From a bacterium (GTDB taxonomy: Bacteria > Myxococcota > UBA727 > JAUIJE01), in the NCBI GenBank assembly GCA_030431455.1, contig JAUIJE010000007.1:398973-462972 (forward strand): a stretch of 64,000 nucleotides of DNA. The letters run 5' to 3'. Below, piece by piece: positions 19,464-32,000 of this stretch. How positions within the stretch are numbered: position 1 is the stretch's first letter; each line of letters opens with the position of its first letter. Under the pieces are notes generated by a model that did no database searches, was not told the DNA's origin, and worked only from the letters and a program-made list of their open reading frames with translations. The translations under genes and the position numbers were made by a program.

Positions 19464-20246
19464 CTACTTGCGCTGAAAGTGCGGCTTGCGCTTGTCGAGG
19501 AACGCGGTGATGCCCTCGCTGGCGTCGTCGGTGCCGAACATCAAACCAAACGAGTGCTGCTCCAGCCGGTTGGCGGTGCCTTGGTCCGCGTCCTGCCCGT
19601 CGTGGATCACCAGCTTGGCGTACTCCACCGCGTAGGGGCCTTTCTCGGCGATGTGCTGGGCGGTCTTGACCGCTTCCTCGACGACCTGCTCGGGGCCGAA
19701 CACCTTGTTGACCAGCCCCACCTCCAGGGCCTCTTGGGCCTTGGCGATGTGCGCGGTGTAAATGAACTCGCGGGCCTTGCTCACCCCGATGCGGCGCACC
19801 AACCGGGCGATGCCGCCAAAGCCGGGGATCAACCCGAGGTTGACCTCGACGAGGCCGAGCTTGGCGGTGTCCGCGGCGTAGATGAAGTCGCAGGCCAAGG
19901 CGAGTTCGAGCCCGCCCCCGAGGGCGAAGCCGTTCACCGCGGCGATGACCGGGACCCGGGTCTGTTCGATCTTGTCCATCACCCGGTGGCCGAGGTTGGA
20001 GAAGTACTCCGCCTCCGCGGGGCGGAGCTTCTTCATCGACGCGATGTCGGCGCCGGCCACGAACGCTTTGTCCCCGCAGCCGGTGATGACCGCGGCCCGC
20101 ACCGAGTCCGCGCCCTCGACGTCGTCGAGCGCCGAGGAGAGCTCGACGAGAACCTGCCGGTTGAGGGCGTTGAGCACATCGGGGCGGTTGATGGTGATGA
20201 TGCGGGTGGGCCCGCGGTCGGTGACGATCAGCGTCTCGTAAGCCAT
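19464..20246 (-). CDS. Enoyl-CoA hydratase (crotonase family)
   Basis: 260 residues. The oxyanion-hole segments are AFVAGADIASM and NGFALGGGLELALACDFIYA, and the catalytic glutamates sit in LGLVEVNLGLIPGFGG, as in short-chain enoyl-CoA hydratases (crotonases). It hydrates crotonyl-CoA to 3-hydroxybutyryl-CoA. The start is the ATG at 20246, which opens directly on the first strand (YETLIVTDRGPTRIITINRP). It sits between the 3-hydroxyacyl-CoA dehydrogenase and the acyl-CoA dehydrogenases, with a 33-bp gap downstream. Confidence 0.93.
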   Translation of the reverse strand: MAYETLIVTDRGPTRIITINRPDVLNALNRQVLVELSSALDDVEGADSVRAAVITGCGDKAFVAGADIASMKKLRPAEAEYFSNLGHRVMDKIEQTRVPVIAAVNGFALGGGLELALACDFIYAADTAKLGLVEVNLGLIPGFGGIARLVRRIGVSKAREFIYTAHIAKAQEALEVGLVNKVFGPEQVVEEAVKTAQHIAEKGPYAVEYAKLVIHDGQDADQGTANRLEQHSFGLMFGTDDASEGITAFLDKRKPHFQRK

Positions 20247-20262
20247 GAGATCCTCGGCGCGC

Positions 20263-21117
20263 TCAGGCGCGGTAGTCGTAAACGCCTCGGCCAGTTTTTT
20301 TGCCGAGCCAACCGGCGTCGACGTACTGGCGAAGCAACGGGCACGGGCGATATTTGGCATCGCCGAGGCCCTGGTGAAGCACGTCCATGATCGCGAGGCA
20401 GGTGTCGAGGCCGATGAAGTCCGCGAGGGTGAGCGGGCCCATGGGCTGATTGGTGCCAAGCTTCATGGTGGTGTCGATGTCCTCGGCCGAGCCCACGCCT
20501 TCCATCAGCGCGTAGAACGCTTCGTTGAGCATGGGCATGAGGATGCGGTTGGCGATGAAGCCGGGGAAGTCCCGGCTCACCGTCGTGTCCTTGCCCATGC
20601 GTTCGGCCAGGGCGGCGGTGGTCCGGTAGGTCTCGTCCGACGTGCCAATGCCGCGGATGACCTCGACCAGCTTCATGATCGGGACCGGGTTCATGAAGTG
20701 CATGCCGATGAATTTCTCGGGACGCGAGGTGGCGGCGGCGAGCCGGGTGATGGAGATGGACGAGGTGTTGGACGCGAGGATGACCCCCGCGGGCACGACC
20801 TCGTCGAGGGACTGGAAGATCAGCTTTTTCAAAGACTCATCTTCGGTGGCCGCCTCGACGACAAAATCCGATTCTGCGTGACCCGCCACCTCGGTGGAAA
20901 ACGCCAAGCGCCCGAGCACGGCGTCCTTGTCCGCCGCGGTCAGCTTCTCCTTTTTCACCAAGCGGTCGAGAGACTTGTCGATCGCGGCCCGGCCACGGTC
21001 GAGGGCGTCTTGGTTGAGGTCGGTGCACAGCACGTCGATGCCGGCCTGGGCCGCCACCTGGGCGATGCCCGATCCCATCTGTCCTGCGCCCACCACGCCC
21101 AATCGCTTCACCGTCAC
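20263..21117 (-). CDS. 3-hydroxybutyryl-CoA dehydrogenase
   Basis: 284 residues, the usual length of the single-domain bacterial enzyme (Hbd/PaaH type). The N-terminal Rossmann motif is [20 protein letters not shown]; the catalytic region reads [12 protein letters not shown] and [17 protein letters not shown] (the His of HFMNP is catalytic), and the C-terminal domain has [19 protein letters not shown]. It interconverts 3-hydroxybutyryl-CoA and acetoacetyl-CoA with NAD(P). Two adjacent GTG codons could start it; 21117 is preferred because AGGAGG lies 4 nt upstream, while 21111 is the alternative. Confidence 0.93.
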   Translation of the reverse strand: MTVKRLGVVGAGQMGSGIAQVAAQAGIDVLCTDLNQDALDRGRAAIDKSLDRLVKKEKLTAADKDAVLGRLAFSTEVAGHAESDFVVEAATEDESLKKLIFQSLDEVVPAGVILASNTSSISITRLAAATSRPEKFIGMHFMNPVPIMKLVEVIRGIGTSDETYRTTAALAERMGKDTTVSRDFPGFIANRILMPMLNEAFYALMEGVGSAEDIDTTMKLGTNQPMGPLTLADFIGLDTCLAIMDVLHQGLGDAKYRPCPLLRQYVDAGWLGKKTGRGVYDYRA

Positions 21118-21125
21118 GTTGCCTC

Positions 21126-21767
21126 CTACTGCACCAGTGCGCTGTCCACGCACGTCGACGGGCCCTCGAGCACGGGGACCACCCCGGGGTTGCTCGACGG
21201 CCCGTTGTATTCGATCTGTACCGCGTTGCCCTCGTCGGTGACCCCGTCGAGGTAGAACGCCAACTGGCCATCAAAGCCGTTGAAGTCGTAAAACTCGACG
21301 CTGCCCGAGACAATGAAACTGGCCGCGGTGGTCTCCTCGTCGTTCTCGAGATTGGCCCCCGGGGTGTCATCGACATTGGACCCCACGACCACAAACGCGG
21401 TCAGGTCGTTGGCGAGGTCGTGCGTCCCGCCGTCCTTGGCGTCCACCGCTTCATAGACCCCGCCGGCCACCCCATCGACCACACATTGGTTGGTGCCGAT
21501 CTGACTCAGCACCGTGGCCCCCGGTCGACCGATGTACACGTTGACGTGGTGTTCGCCGACGCACCCCTGGGCCGTCACCCGAAGGTCACAGGGCCACCAC
21601 TCCGCCCTCGAGCCTTCCGAGAGATAGTCGACCTCGACGCCGCCCACCGCGGTGTTGGAGATGCCGTCGCGCTCGAGGGTGCCGAGCACGCTCAAACGCT
21701 CCTCGCCGCCCACCCGGGGGCAGCCACACAGGCCCAACGCCACGAGGAGGACAGCGGCCCGCACCAT
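21126..21767 (-). CDS. Putative lipoprotein embedded in the beta-oxidation operon
   Basis: 213 residues. Short signal [18 protein letters not shown]16 with a plausible lipobox. The mature protein is beta-rich with several Cys residues ([26 protein letters not shown]) and a [16 protein letters not shown] segment. No family recognised. Its ATG overlaps the thiolase stop codon by one base (TGATG), and the 3-hydroxybutyryl-CoA dehydrogenase starts 8 bp after its stop, so it is firmly inside the operon. An exported protein among cytosolic beta-oxidation enzymes is odd; a lipid-related surface role is a guess. Confidence 0.75.
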   Translation of the reverse strand: MVRAAVLLVALGLCGCPRVGGEERLSVLGTLERDGISNTAVGGVEVDYLSEGSRAEWWPCDLRVTAQGCVGEHHVNVYIGRPGATVLSQIGTNQCVVDGVAGGVYEAVDAKDGGTHDLANDLTAFVVVGSNVDDTPGANLENDEETTAASFIVSGSVEFYDFNGFDGQLAFYLDGVTDEGNAVQIEYNGPSSNPGVVPVLEGPSTCVDSALVQ

Positions 21768-22939
21768 CAGCGCTCGACGACCACCGACACCGCCTCGCCG
21801 CCGCCGATGCACAACGAGGCCAAGCCGCGCTTTTTCTGGTCGCGCTTCAGCTGCGCGAGGACCGTGAGCAGCAGACGCGCGCCGCTGCACCCGATGGGGT
21901 GGCCCAGCGCGACCGCCCCGCCCCACACGTTGACCTTCTCGTGGGGGATGTCGAGCGACTTCATCGTCACCATGGTCACGACGGAGAACGCCTCGTTGAT
22001 CTCAAACCGGTCGATGTCAGAGACCTTGAGCCCGGCTTTTCCGAGGTTGCGTTCGATCGCCCCCGCGGGGGCGGTGGTGAAGTACTCGGGCGCGTGGGCG
22101 TAGGTACCGTCGGCGACCCAGCGGCCGATGATCGGCGCGTTGCGCTTTTCCGCTTCTTCGCGGCTCATGAGGATGAGCGCGGCCGCCCCGTCGTTGATCT
22201 TGCTCGCGTTGGCCGCGGTGACGGTGCCGTCTTTGGCGAACGCCGCGCGCAACCCGGGCATCTTGTCCGGGCGGTAGTTGGCCGGCTCCTCGTCTTGCTC
22301 GACGGTGACGGTGGATTTGCGGCTCTTGACCTCGACGGGGACGATCTCGTTTTTGAGCCAGCCTTCGCTCTGCGCTTTTTGCGCGCGCTCGTAGCTCTCT
22401 TTGGCGAACGCGTCCTGCTCCTCACGGCTGAAGTTGTTCTCCCGGGCGCAGAGGTCGCCGAAGTTGCCCATGTGGGCGTTGCCGTAGGGGTCCCAGAGCC
22501 CGTCGTGGATCATCAAGTCCAGCGCGGTCTGGTTGCCCATGCGCATGCCGCCGCGCGCGGTGGGCAAGGCGTAGGGCGCGTTGCTCATCGATTCCATGCC
22601 CCCGGCGACGACGATGTCGGCATCGCCGAGTTTGATCGCTTGGGCGGCGAGCATCGCGGCCTTGAGGCCGCTGCCGCACACCTTGTTGATCGTCATGCAG
22701 GGCGTGGTGTTGGGCAGGCCGGCGTACAGCGCGGCTTGGCGCGCGGGGGCTTGGCCGACGCCACCGGTGAGCACCTCCCCCATGATGACCTCATCGACCT
22801 CGTCCTTGTTGACCTGGGCCCGCGACAGCGCAGCTTCGATCGCCACCGCGCCGAGCTTTGGCGCCGACATGGTCGACAACGCGCCTTGAAAAGAACCGAT
22901 GGGGGTGCGGGCTCCGCCCACGATGACCACGTCACGCAT
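21767..22939 (-). CDS. Acetyl-CoA C-acetyltransferase (thiolase)
   Basis: 390 residues, standard length. The active-site Cys is in NKVCGSGLKA, and the catalytic His and second Cys are in GGAVALGHPIGCSGARLL near the C-terminus, with the expected NEAFSV and GGGEA segments. It makes or cleaves acetoacetyl-CoA. An AGGAGGTCATC ribosome site precedes the ATG at 22939. It is the first gene of the operon that runs leftward to 17117; the giant TPR gene ends 63 bp upstream on the same strand. Confidence 0.95.
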   Translation of the reverse strand: MRDVVIVGGARTPIGSFQGALSTMSAPKLGAVAIEAALSRAQVNKDEVDEVIMGEVLTGGVGQAPARQAALYAGLPNTTPCMTINKVCGSGLKAAMLAAQAIKLGDADIVVAGGMESMSNAPYALPTARGGMRMGNQTALDLMIHDGLWDPYGNAHMGNFGDLCARENNFSREEQDAFAKESYERAQKAQSEGWLKNEIVPVEVKSRKSTVTVEQDEEPANYRPDKMPGLRAAFAKDGTVTAANASKINDGAAALILMSREEAEKRNAPIIGRWVADGTYAHAPEYFTTAPAGAIERNLGKAGLKVSDIDRFEINEAFSVVTMVTMKSLDIPHEKVNVWGGAVALGHPIGCSGARLLLTVLAQLKRDQKKRGLASLCIGGGEAVSVVVER

Positions 22940-23002
22940 GATGACCTCCTGCAAAGGCGCTAGCATGCGTCAACCAGGGCGAAAAGGTCTTCGCGCGACG
23001 GG

Positions 23003-26000
23003 CTACTGCTCCTCGGAAAGCCCCAAATCTGTTCGCAAAATCCACATGTTGTCCTTCGCGGTGAACGACAACAGATCGAGGGCCCTTGGGCTCTGCCCGA
23101 GCTGGGCCGCCCGCTCCGGGCCCGGCATGTCGACCACGCCCGGGACCGGCCCGGCGGCCAACGCGCCGACCACCGAGCCGCTGGCCATCAACGAGAACCG
23201 ATCCACGGTGCGCCGGGTGGCGGCCAACATGTCCGCCAACCCCGCCTGGTCCTTGAGGTGGTCGCGCGCGATCAACGCCGCGCGCTCGATGACCGCCTCC
23301 CCCGCCCGCGACTTGAGGTGGTCGGCCATCACGCGCACAGGATCATTGGGGGGCAGCTCGTCGAGCAGCACCGTGCGCAGCACGTAGTACAGCTCGGCCA
23401 AGCGGGTCTGGGGCATGAGCTCGGCCATCGCGCCATAGAGCCTGGCCACCGCCAACCCGCGGGCGATCCAGGCCGCGCTCAGCCCGTCGGCGTCGGCGAT
23501 CTGCAGGGGGAGCACGACGACGAACGGGTCGCCGGGCATCACGTGCAGCCGATCGTCGGCCCCGGCCAGCACCCTCACCTCCCGGCCCGGCAGCAGCGCG
23601 TCCAAGCGTTGGCGCAGCGCGTCCGCGCCCTCGCTCACCTCGTCGAGCGGCCGGCCCAGGGGCGCACTATCGGGGTTGCGCACGAACATGTCCTCGAGCG
23701 CGGGGGCGAGCATGCGCAACATTTCTTGAAGCGGTTCGCCGAACCCGTCGGGGGCCAACTTCTGCACAATGTCGGCCTCGGCCAACGGCTGCAGCGGTCG
23801 TTGGGGGGCCGCCGACGCGTCGAGGTGGTGCCGCTCGAGCACACGGGTGGGGTCGAGCAGCGCGGCCGCCGACGCCAACGCCCGGGCCCGCTCCGCCCGA
23901 CGCTGCCGCGCGGCGAGCTGCGCGCCAATGTCATATACCCGATGCGATTGCGGAACCCGCCGCAGCAGCTGCAACACCCCGGTCTGGGCATGCGCGAACA
24001 AGCGCGGAATCTCCGCGTACAGCGACGTCAGCTCGATGCGGATGTCGATGTTCTCGGGGTCGGCTTGGTGGGCCAAGTACAGAAGCTCTGCCGCCTTCTC
24101 GGGTTTGGCCAACTGTTGCCAGAACGCGCGCCCCGCCTCGAGGGCCAGGGACCGCACTTCGGTTTGGTCTTCGGCGGCTTTGAGGCGCTCTTCGATGAAG
24201 GTGACGAGGTTGGCCGGGTCCTCGGCACCGCGTGCGGCCACGATGCCCAGACGGGCGAGTTCCGCGTCGCGGGTGCCCTCGTCGTAGGCGTCGCGCAACA
24301 GCTGAACCGCCTCGATGTATTTGTGATCGCCCACGAGGTCTTGGGCCTGAATGCGCAGGGCGAGGACAGGCTCGTCGACGGCGTCGCCGTCGGTGGAGGT
24401 GTGGGGGGTCGGGGGCGGCAGGGGGGTCTTGACCGTACCCTCGAGCAGCGCCGCGCGTTCGCGGTAACTCTGGTCCTGGGTCAGGCGGTACAGGCGTTCG
24501 TACACCTCGACCGCTTGTTCCTCGTCGCCGTTGCGTTCGAGGTACTCCGCGAGGCGGCTCAGCCGCGGCTCGCGGTCCTCGGCTTCGAGGATGCTGTCGA
24601 GCCGCTTGAGGGTTGCGATCGCCTTGTCATACACGCCGCCCAGCCCGTAGGCCCGTGAGGCCACGTCGAGGACCTCGGGGGCCGAGGGGCGCAGCTCGAG
24701 CGCGCGCTCGGCGGTCTGGACCGCGTCTTCCTTGCGCTCGTGGGCGATGTGCAGCTCGGCGAGGTCGGCGAACACTTTGGCCGCCTTGAGCGGGTCGTCG
24801 TGGGCGTCGACCAGGCCGGACAGGGTGTGCAGGGCGAACTCGGCCGCCGGGTGGTCGCCGGCGCGCAGGGCTTGCCGGGCCATCAACTCGAGGGCGGGTA
24901 CGTGTTTGGGGTCCTTGCGCAGCACCTGGCGCAGGCGGTCTTGCGCGTCGTCCCGGTCGAGGAGCAGGGCGCAGTCCGCGCGCATGAACAGCAGGTCGGC
25001 CTCGCCCCGGGACCAGTCCTGGGGGTCGATGCGATCGAACAGCTCCAATGCTGTTTGGTAGTCGCGCGCGGCGTAGGCCACCGGCGCCAGCCGCAGCAAG
25101 GCGGAAGGCTGCTGGGGGTCCAGGTCGAGCGCGGCCTCGAACGCGTGCCGGGCCTTGACCTCGGCGCCGATCTCGTCGAGCAAAAACGCCCCGTACTCGG
25201 ACAGGCGTTTGGCCCGCTCCGCGTCTTCGGTCGCGGCCTCGGCCCAGGCCGCGAACCGGGGCTCGGCCCGCTCGAGCCGGCCGCGCTTGAAATGCAGGTC
25301 GCGCACCTGGCGCAACGCGGCGGTGTCGCCCGGTTCCACGTCGAGCAACGCGGACAGGGCGTCAAGTTGCGCCCCCTCGTCCCCGGCCTCGGCCCAGACC
25401 GCGGCCTCCTCCCGCGCGAGCTGGCGGATGCGGTCGCCGTCCTCGCTCGCCTCGCGGGCCGCGCGCAATGCCGCTGCATACTGGTCGGGCTCGCCGTCGC
25501 CTTGCACCACGTCGAGCAAGCGGTCCCACGCCCGGTCCCCGACCTCCTCGTCGCGGGTGGCGGACTCGAACGCGGCCCGCGCCCCGGCCCGGTCGCCGGA
25601 CACGAGCAGCGCGTCCCCGCGCACCAACTGCAGCATCGCGGGCAGGTCCGTGACCCCCGCGGCCTCGGCGCGCTCGAGGATCGCGGGCAGCCCGTCGACG
25701 TTGCCGCGCTTGGCCATCAGCTCGCCCTTCTTGACGAGGATGGACGCGTCGTCGGGCCGGAGCTCCAAGGCCCGGTCCAACGACGCTTCCGCCGCGCGCA
25801 AGTCATGGAACTGCCGGTCGTCGATGGTCGCGATCTCGAGCAAGAACGTGACCGCGGTCTGCGGCTCGTCAGCGACCTCGGCCGCGCGGGACAGCGCGGC
25901 GCGCAGCGCCCCGTACGACGAGGTCTCGTCCGCGGCCTCGCGCATGAACGCCAATGCTTCTTCATGGTCCGGGGCGAGCTCGAGCACCCGGTGCACGGCC

Positions 26001-29000
26001 CGGCGGGCCCCGTCGGCATCCGCCAGCTGCCTCCGGCGCAGGCGGGCCCGCTCCATCCACAGGTGGGCGCGCTCCTTGGCGTCGGAGATGAGCTCAAGCT
26101 CTTTTTCGAGCAGCTCATCGACCCGGGCGTGGTTTTGGTGAGCCCGGTGGAACGCGGTGGCCACCGTGAGCACGCGCTCGTCGGCGATGCCCAACGACAG
26201 GGCGCGCTCGGCCAAGGGGCCGGCGCGCTCGAGATCGCCCAACGCGGAGAGCAGACACGCCGCCTCCCGCGCCGGGGCCGCGGCCGCGATCGCGGGCAGG
26301 CCCGGGATGCTCGCCGCGCTCTCGTAGGCCAAAGCCGCGTCGAGGATGCGCCGGTCGTCGAGGTACCACTCGGCCAAGGCCAGCCGCGACGCGAGGTCCT
26401 GCGCGTCCTCGACCGCCTGCCGCTCGAGGATGCGAATGGCCGCGCCGCGATCGTGGAGTTCTTGTTCGAACAGGCGGGCCCGCTCCAAGGCGATGCCCCG
26501 CTTTTTCTCCACCGAGGGCTCGACGTCGAGGCGCACCTCGAGCACCCGGGCCAAGGCCCGGGCGGCGTGAAGACTGCGCGCCTTTTCTTCGGCCTCGTCG
26601 AGGCTCGGCGCGTGGCCCTCGGCCCCGCTGTCCGCGAGCAGGAAGATCGCCTCTTCCCGATCCCCGAGCTCGAACATGTGGTCCGCGGCCCGCCGGCGCA
26701 GCCCGGCCCGGGTCTCGCCGTCGTCGGCCACATCCGCGGCCCGACGGTAGGCTGCGGCCGCGGCCCGGCGATCGCCGGTGGCCTCGGCGCACTCGGCCCA
26801 CATCGCCAACACCGCCTCGGTGGGGTCCCGCTCGGCCGCGGCCGCCAGCAATGCCAATGCAGCCGCCGGCTCCTGCCGGTCGTCGAGGTGGACCCGGGCC
26901 CGGCGCAGGAGGGCCTCTTCCCGCTCGTTCTCCTCGAGGAGGGGCTCGCGGGCTTCGAGCGCGGCCACCAGCTCGTCGGGCCGCTGCGCGACCTCGGCAA
27001 AACGCACCCACGCGTCCACCGCGCCCCGGCGGGCCGGGGCCAGGGCCGCGGCTTGCCGGGCACAAGCCAAAGCCCCGGTGACGTCCTCGAGTTGTTCGGC
27101 CCGCAGCCGGGCCCGGTCGAGCCACCGGTCGACGGCCTCGTCCTGGCCGTCCCGAAGCCGAAGCTCGCGCCCCAAGGACGCGTCGAGGGCCGCGTGGGCC
27201 CCGGCCTGTTCGGCCAATGCCTGGATCCGCCGCTCGGCCTCGAAGGAGGTGCCCCGGGTCGCGAGCTCCAGCAAGGCCACCCCGAGGGCGGCGGTCGGGG
27301 ACGCGGGCTCTCGCCGCGAGAGTTCTGCAACTGTCAAAGCGGACGGCAACGGCCCCGCCCCGGGCCGGAGCCCAGGATGCAGGGCCGCCGCGAGCGCGCC
27401 CTGCCCCGCGGCGAGCGCCAGCGCGGCCAGCCCGGCGCGGTCGCCGGGCGACAGGTGCCGGCCCCGGCGCGCGAAGGTCATGCCCAGGCTGATGCGCTGC
27501 CCCCGATCCAAGCGGTCCACGAGGGGGCCGACCCCCGGGTCGGGCTCATCGCCGAACACCAGGGCGCGGTCGTCGGCCCCCGCGTACCCCGCGTCGTCCA
27601 GCGACGAGAACAGCGCGAGCAGCCGGCTGCGTCCCGCCGCGTCGAGGGTGGGGTCCTCGGAGATGGCCGAGGCCACCGCGTGAACGCGCACCTCGAGGTC
27701 GGCCAGCGCGGGGTCGGCGGCGAGCCGGATGTCGATGGGGGCGTCGGACAGCGAGGCCCCGCTGCGGAGCAGGTAGCGCGCGGCGTCGAGGTGGTGGCCC
27801 TGGTTGGTCTCGTCCTCGGCGAGTTCGCGCCACGCCCGGCGCCGGTCGTCCCGGGACAGCATGCGGGCCCGGTCCAGCAATGTCTCTGGACGAGGCCGGG
27901 GCGCGTCGAGGGCGACGTCGCGGAACCGCAACGCCTGGGCCCGGGCGATCTGCTCGGTGGGGGGCTGGGCCACGGGCGAGGCTTCCCCGTCGAGGGCCAG
28001 GGCGGCGCCAAAGAACGCCCGGGCGGACTCTGTCCCCCGGTTGGCGACCAAGTTGCGCGCGGCTTTGTCGCGCGGGTCCTGCCGCAGGCGCCAGGCCGCC
28101 ACCGCCACCGCCATGGCGTCGTCGTCGGTGCGCATGGCCTTGAACAGCACCCGGTCGACATCCTCCTTGTCGTGGGCGGTGGACTCCGCGACCCGGACGA
28201 GCAACGGCAGCGCCGCCGGCCCCACCTGCTCGGCGACCGAGACCGCGGCCCGGCGCACGTCGTCGTCGTAGGCGGCCAGCGGCAAGCTGAGCAGGCAGGC
28301 CATGGCCTCGAGCTCGGCCCGGCCCTCGGTGAGCAGCGCGGCCGCGCGGAGAGCCTGCGCCCGCCGCTCGTCGAGCGTGGCGCAGGGAATGCGCAACAGG
28401 GCCCGGGCCGCGTCGACGGGTTTGCCCTCTGCTTGCAGCAGCCCCACCAAGCGGTGCTGCAGCGCGGGGTGGGTGAGCGCGCCCCGCTCGTCGGCGAGCG
28501 CGAGGATCGCCCGGGCCTCCTCGTCGGGTACGCGGGACAAGGCCCGGCCCATGTCGTCGGGCGCGTCGGCCGCGCACTGGGCCAGCAAGGGGTGGCGCCC
28601 GGCGTTGGCCAGCACCGCCTCGTCGAAGGCGTCGGCCCGGCCCGCGGCCAGGACCCGGCGGAGGTAGGCGCCCCAGGACGCGTCGTCGTCGCGTTGTTCG
28701 GCCAGGGCGCGCAACGCGGCGAGGGCGTCGTCCTCGGAGCCGGCCCGGGCCGAGGCGCGCGACCACGCTTCGATCAACAGCGACCCCGCGCGGGTCTTGG
28801 TGTGCTCCTGGTCGAGGGCGAAACGCCGGATGACGTCGAGCGAGCCCTGCACCACTTGGTCGGGGGCTTGGTCGAGGGCCACGGCGAGCGCCTCGACCAC
28901 GCGGTCATCGGCGGCGAACTCGCGCAGGTAGGCGAGCGCCTGGCGCACAATCTCTTCCGGGTCCTGCGCGCGCTCGGCGAGCTCGACCAGCCGCCGGCGG

Positions 29001-32000
29001 GCTTCGGGCCCGGCGCGTTCGTCGTCGACGATGCGGTAGAGCACCGAGCGCTCTTGGTCCACGTCGCCGGCGAGCAGCGCGAGCTCGGCCCGGGCGTACA
29101 GGCTCGGCAGGTTGCCGATGGCCGCGAGCACCCGTTCGCCCGCGGTGCGCCGGCCCAGCAACACGAGCAGGCCCGCCTCGGCCAACGTGTCATCGACCAC
29201 TTCGAGACACGCCTCGGTCAGGCCCTCCTCCACCGCCAAGCGGTAGGCCTGGTCGGCCAACGCGCCGTCGTCGTCCCCCGGCTCCCGGCGCGCGTCCATG
29301 AGCACGTCGAACGCCCCTTGCGCGTCCTTCATCTCGGTGCGGCGGAACGTGGCCTGCCGCTGCACCGCCGTGCGCCGCTGCTCATCGTCGAGGTCGCTTT
29401 TCACCTGCCGCCCGTAGAGCTCGTCCACCACCACGATGCGCCGCGCGGCCTGGGCCAGACGCAGCACTTCCTCGGCGGTGTCCGGATCCCCGGCCGCGTC
29501 CACCCACCCCATCAGGCAGAGGTCGAGGTCGGGGTCGTCCCCCGTGGTCTGCACCGCCACCTCCACCGCGCGGCGGAACAGCGCCACCCGCGCCTCGTCG
29601 TCCACCGCCACCGGTGCGGCCGCGAGCACGTGCCGGGCGCTTCGCGGCTCTTTGCGGGCCAAGGCCAACTCCGCCCGTCGGAGCAACGCGGCATCGCCGA
29701 GCGGCTGCACCGCGGCGAGCTCATCGAGGGCGGCGGCCGCGGCGTCGAGGTCCGCGCCCTGCTCGGCCATGTCCACGATGCGCAGGATCTCGTCGCCGCG
29801 CGCGTCTTCCTGCAGGTAGCGCTGGGTCAACAAGCGCAACGGATACCGCTCGGGCCCCATCGGCCGGCACACCAACGCCTCGGCCAGCGCCGCGCGTTCG
29901 TCGTCGTCGCGCCGGTCAAACCGCAGCCGGAACAGCGCGCTGTGGGCCGCCCGGTACACCGCCACATCCGCGGCCGGCCGGGCCGCGGCCGCCCGCACCC
30001 CGGCGAGCCCCTCGGCCTCGAGACGGTCCCGCAGCCCCTGCGCGTCCGGCGCGAAGGCTGACAATGTCTCTGCAGCGACCGGGGCGATGGCCTGCAGCCC
30101 TTCGAGCGCGGCGGCCGCTCCCTCCAGGCGCGCGGTGAGCCCAAAGCGAACCAGGCCCCGCGCCTCTTCGGCGAACGCATCCGCGAACCGATCAAACGTC
30201 TGCCGCGCGGCCCACGGCCCCCGGGCGCGCCGGGTCCGGGCCACGTGCGCGACGCCGAAGCGCGACACCACCCCGGCCACCCCGGCCTCGGACAGGCCGT
30301 CGACCACCTCCACCGCGGTCTGGTCGTCGACCGGCGCCAAAGCCTCGCCGAGCGTGCGCAGGAACGCGTCGAGGTCGGCGCCGCGGCTTTTGCCCATCGC
30401 CACCAGCACCACCCGGCGGTCGGCGGCGGTTCCGCGGGCCAGCGCGTGCTGGACCAAGGCGAGCGGGTCGGCCCCGGCGTCGAGCATCACCCCGGCCGCG
30501 AGCCCCCACAGGGCAGCGGGGGCGGCGTCGAGCCCCCACAATGTTTCTGCATCTTCCCGTTGCGGTCGCCGGGCCAATTCCTCGCCCAAGAACGTCGCCA
30601 ACGCGTCGTCGCCGGCGCTTTGGCGCAGCTCTCGCTCGAGCGCTTTGAGCTCTGCGTCGTCGGGGTCATCCGCCCGCGCGGCTTGGACCTCGGGGAGCGC
30701 CTCCGCGCCACGTCCCAGCCCGACGAGGACCTCGCCCTTGCGCCGGATGAGCTCGCGCCGTTCGACCCCGTCCACGTCGGCGATGCGGCGCGACAACGCC
30801 GCGACCAGCCCTTCTTGGTCGTCTGCGGCCTCGAGGGTCTCCAGGTACTCACCCCACACCACCCGGTCCTGCCCGTCCACCTCGATCAACATCTCGAGGT
30901 GGCGGGCGGCCCGGGCATGGTCGCCGAGCCCTTCGCGCAACACCGCCACCGCCTCCAGCCGCAGGTCCCGCGCTTCTTTGGCCTCGGCCGCGTCCGCGGC
31001 GCGCTCCAGCACGTCGACCACTTGGCTCCAGGCCTCGGCGTCGCGGAATCGCCGCAGCACCTGTTTGCGCAGCCCCGGATCCAATGCCCATGTCTGCGCG
31101 CACGCGTCCGCCCGTGCGATCAACACCCCGACGTCGACGTCGGCCTGGGCGAGGACCTCCGCGGCCTGGACGAGCAACGCCTCTGCGCCTGCGGGGTCCG
31201 CTTGTCGGGCGGCGTCGGCCAGGGCGATGAGCCGATCCGCGGCCCGGGCGGGAGACACGTCCTGCTCCTGGCCCACCGCCAACAACACCAAGCTGCTGCG
31301 GTCGGAAAAGCGGTCCGCGAGGGGCACCACGACCTCGGCAGGAAGCGTGGCCCCGGCGTCGGCGGCCACGCACACCGCATCGACCAGAGGCGCGGCCGCG
31401 GCATCGCCCAATGTCAACGCTTCGGCCGCCACCGCGGCGGGGTCCGCGCCGGCGATGCGCGACAGCAAATCGCTGTCGTCGGCAAAATCCTCCCGGGCCA
31501 TCGCCTCGACCAACGTGGCCAGCGCCCGGCGAGCATCCTCTTCGTCCTCGAGCAGGAGCTTGGCCGCGTACAACAGCGCGTCGGTGGGGACCGCGTCGCC
31601 CTCCCCGCGCATCTGCTCGATGAGGGCGAAGGCAGCCGCCCGGTCGTGGGCCTCCCGCAAACACGCCAGGTGCTCGGCGCGCAACCCCGGTCCGTCGTAG
31701 AGCGCGCGCGCGTCCCGGAACAGGTCAGCCGCCGCCCCCGGGTTCTTGTGCCGCTCGAGGGTGTCGCGGGCCAACCACAACAGGCGGGCCAGGCGTTCGT
31801 CCTCGGTGCCGGCCTCGAGGTGGCGCAACCGGTCGCCGGCGTGCCGCGCGGCGTCGAGGTCGCCCAACTCCCGACCCAATGCTTCTGCACGAGTCAAGGC
31901 TTGCACGTCGTTGGGCACCCGTTCGGCCCGGTCCGCCCAGGCCTTGAGCGCCACCTCGGCCTGCCCGGCGTGCTCGGCCGCCACCGCGAGCCGGCCCAGC

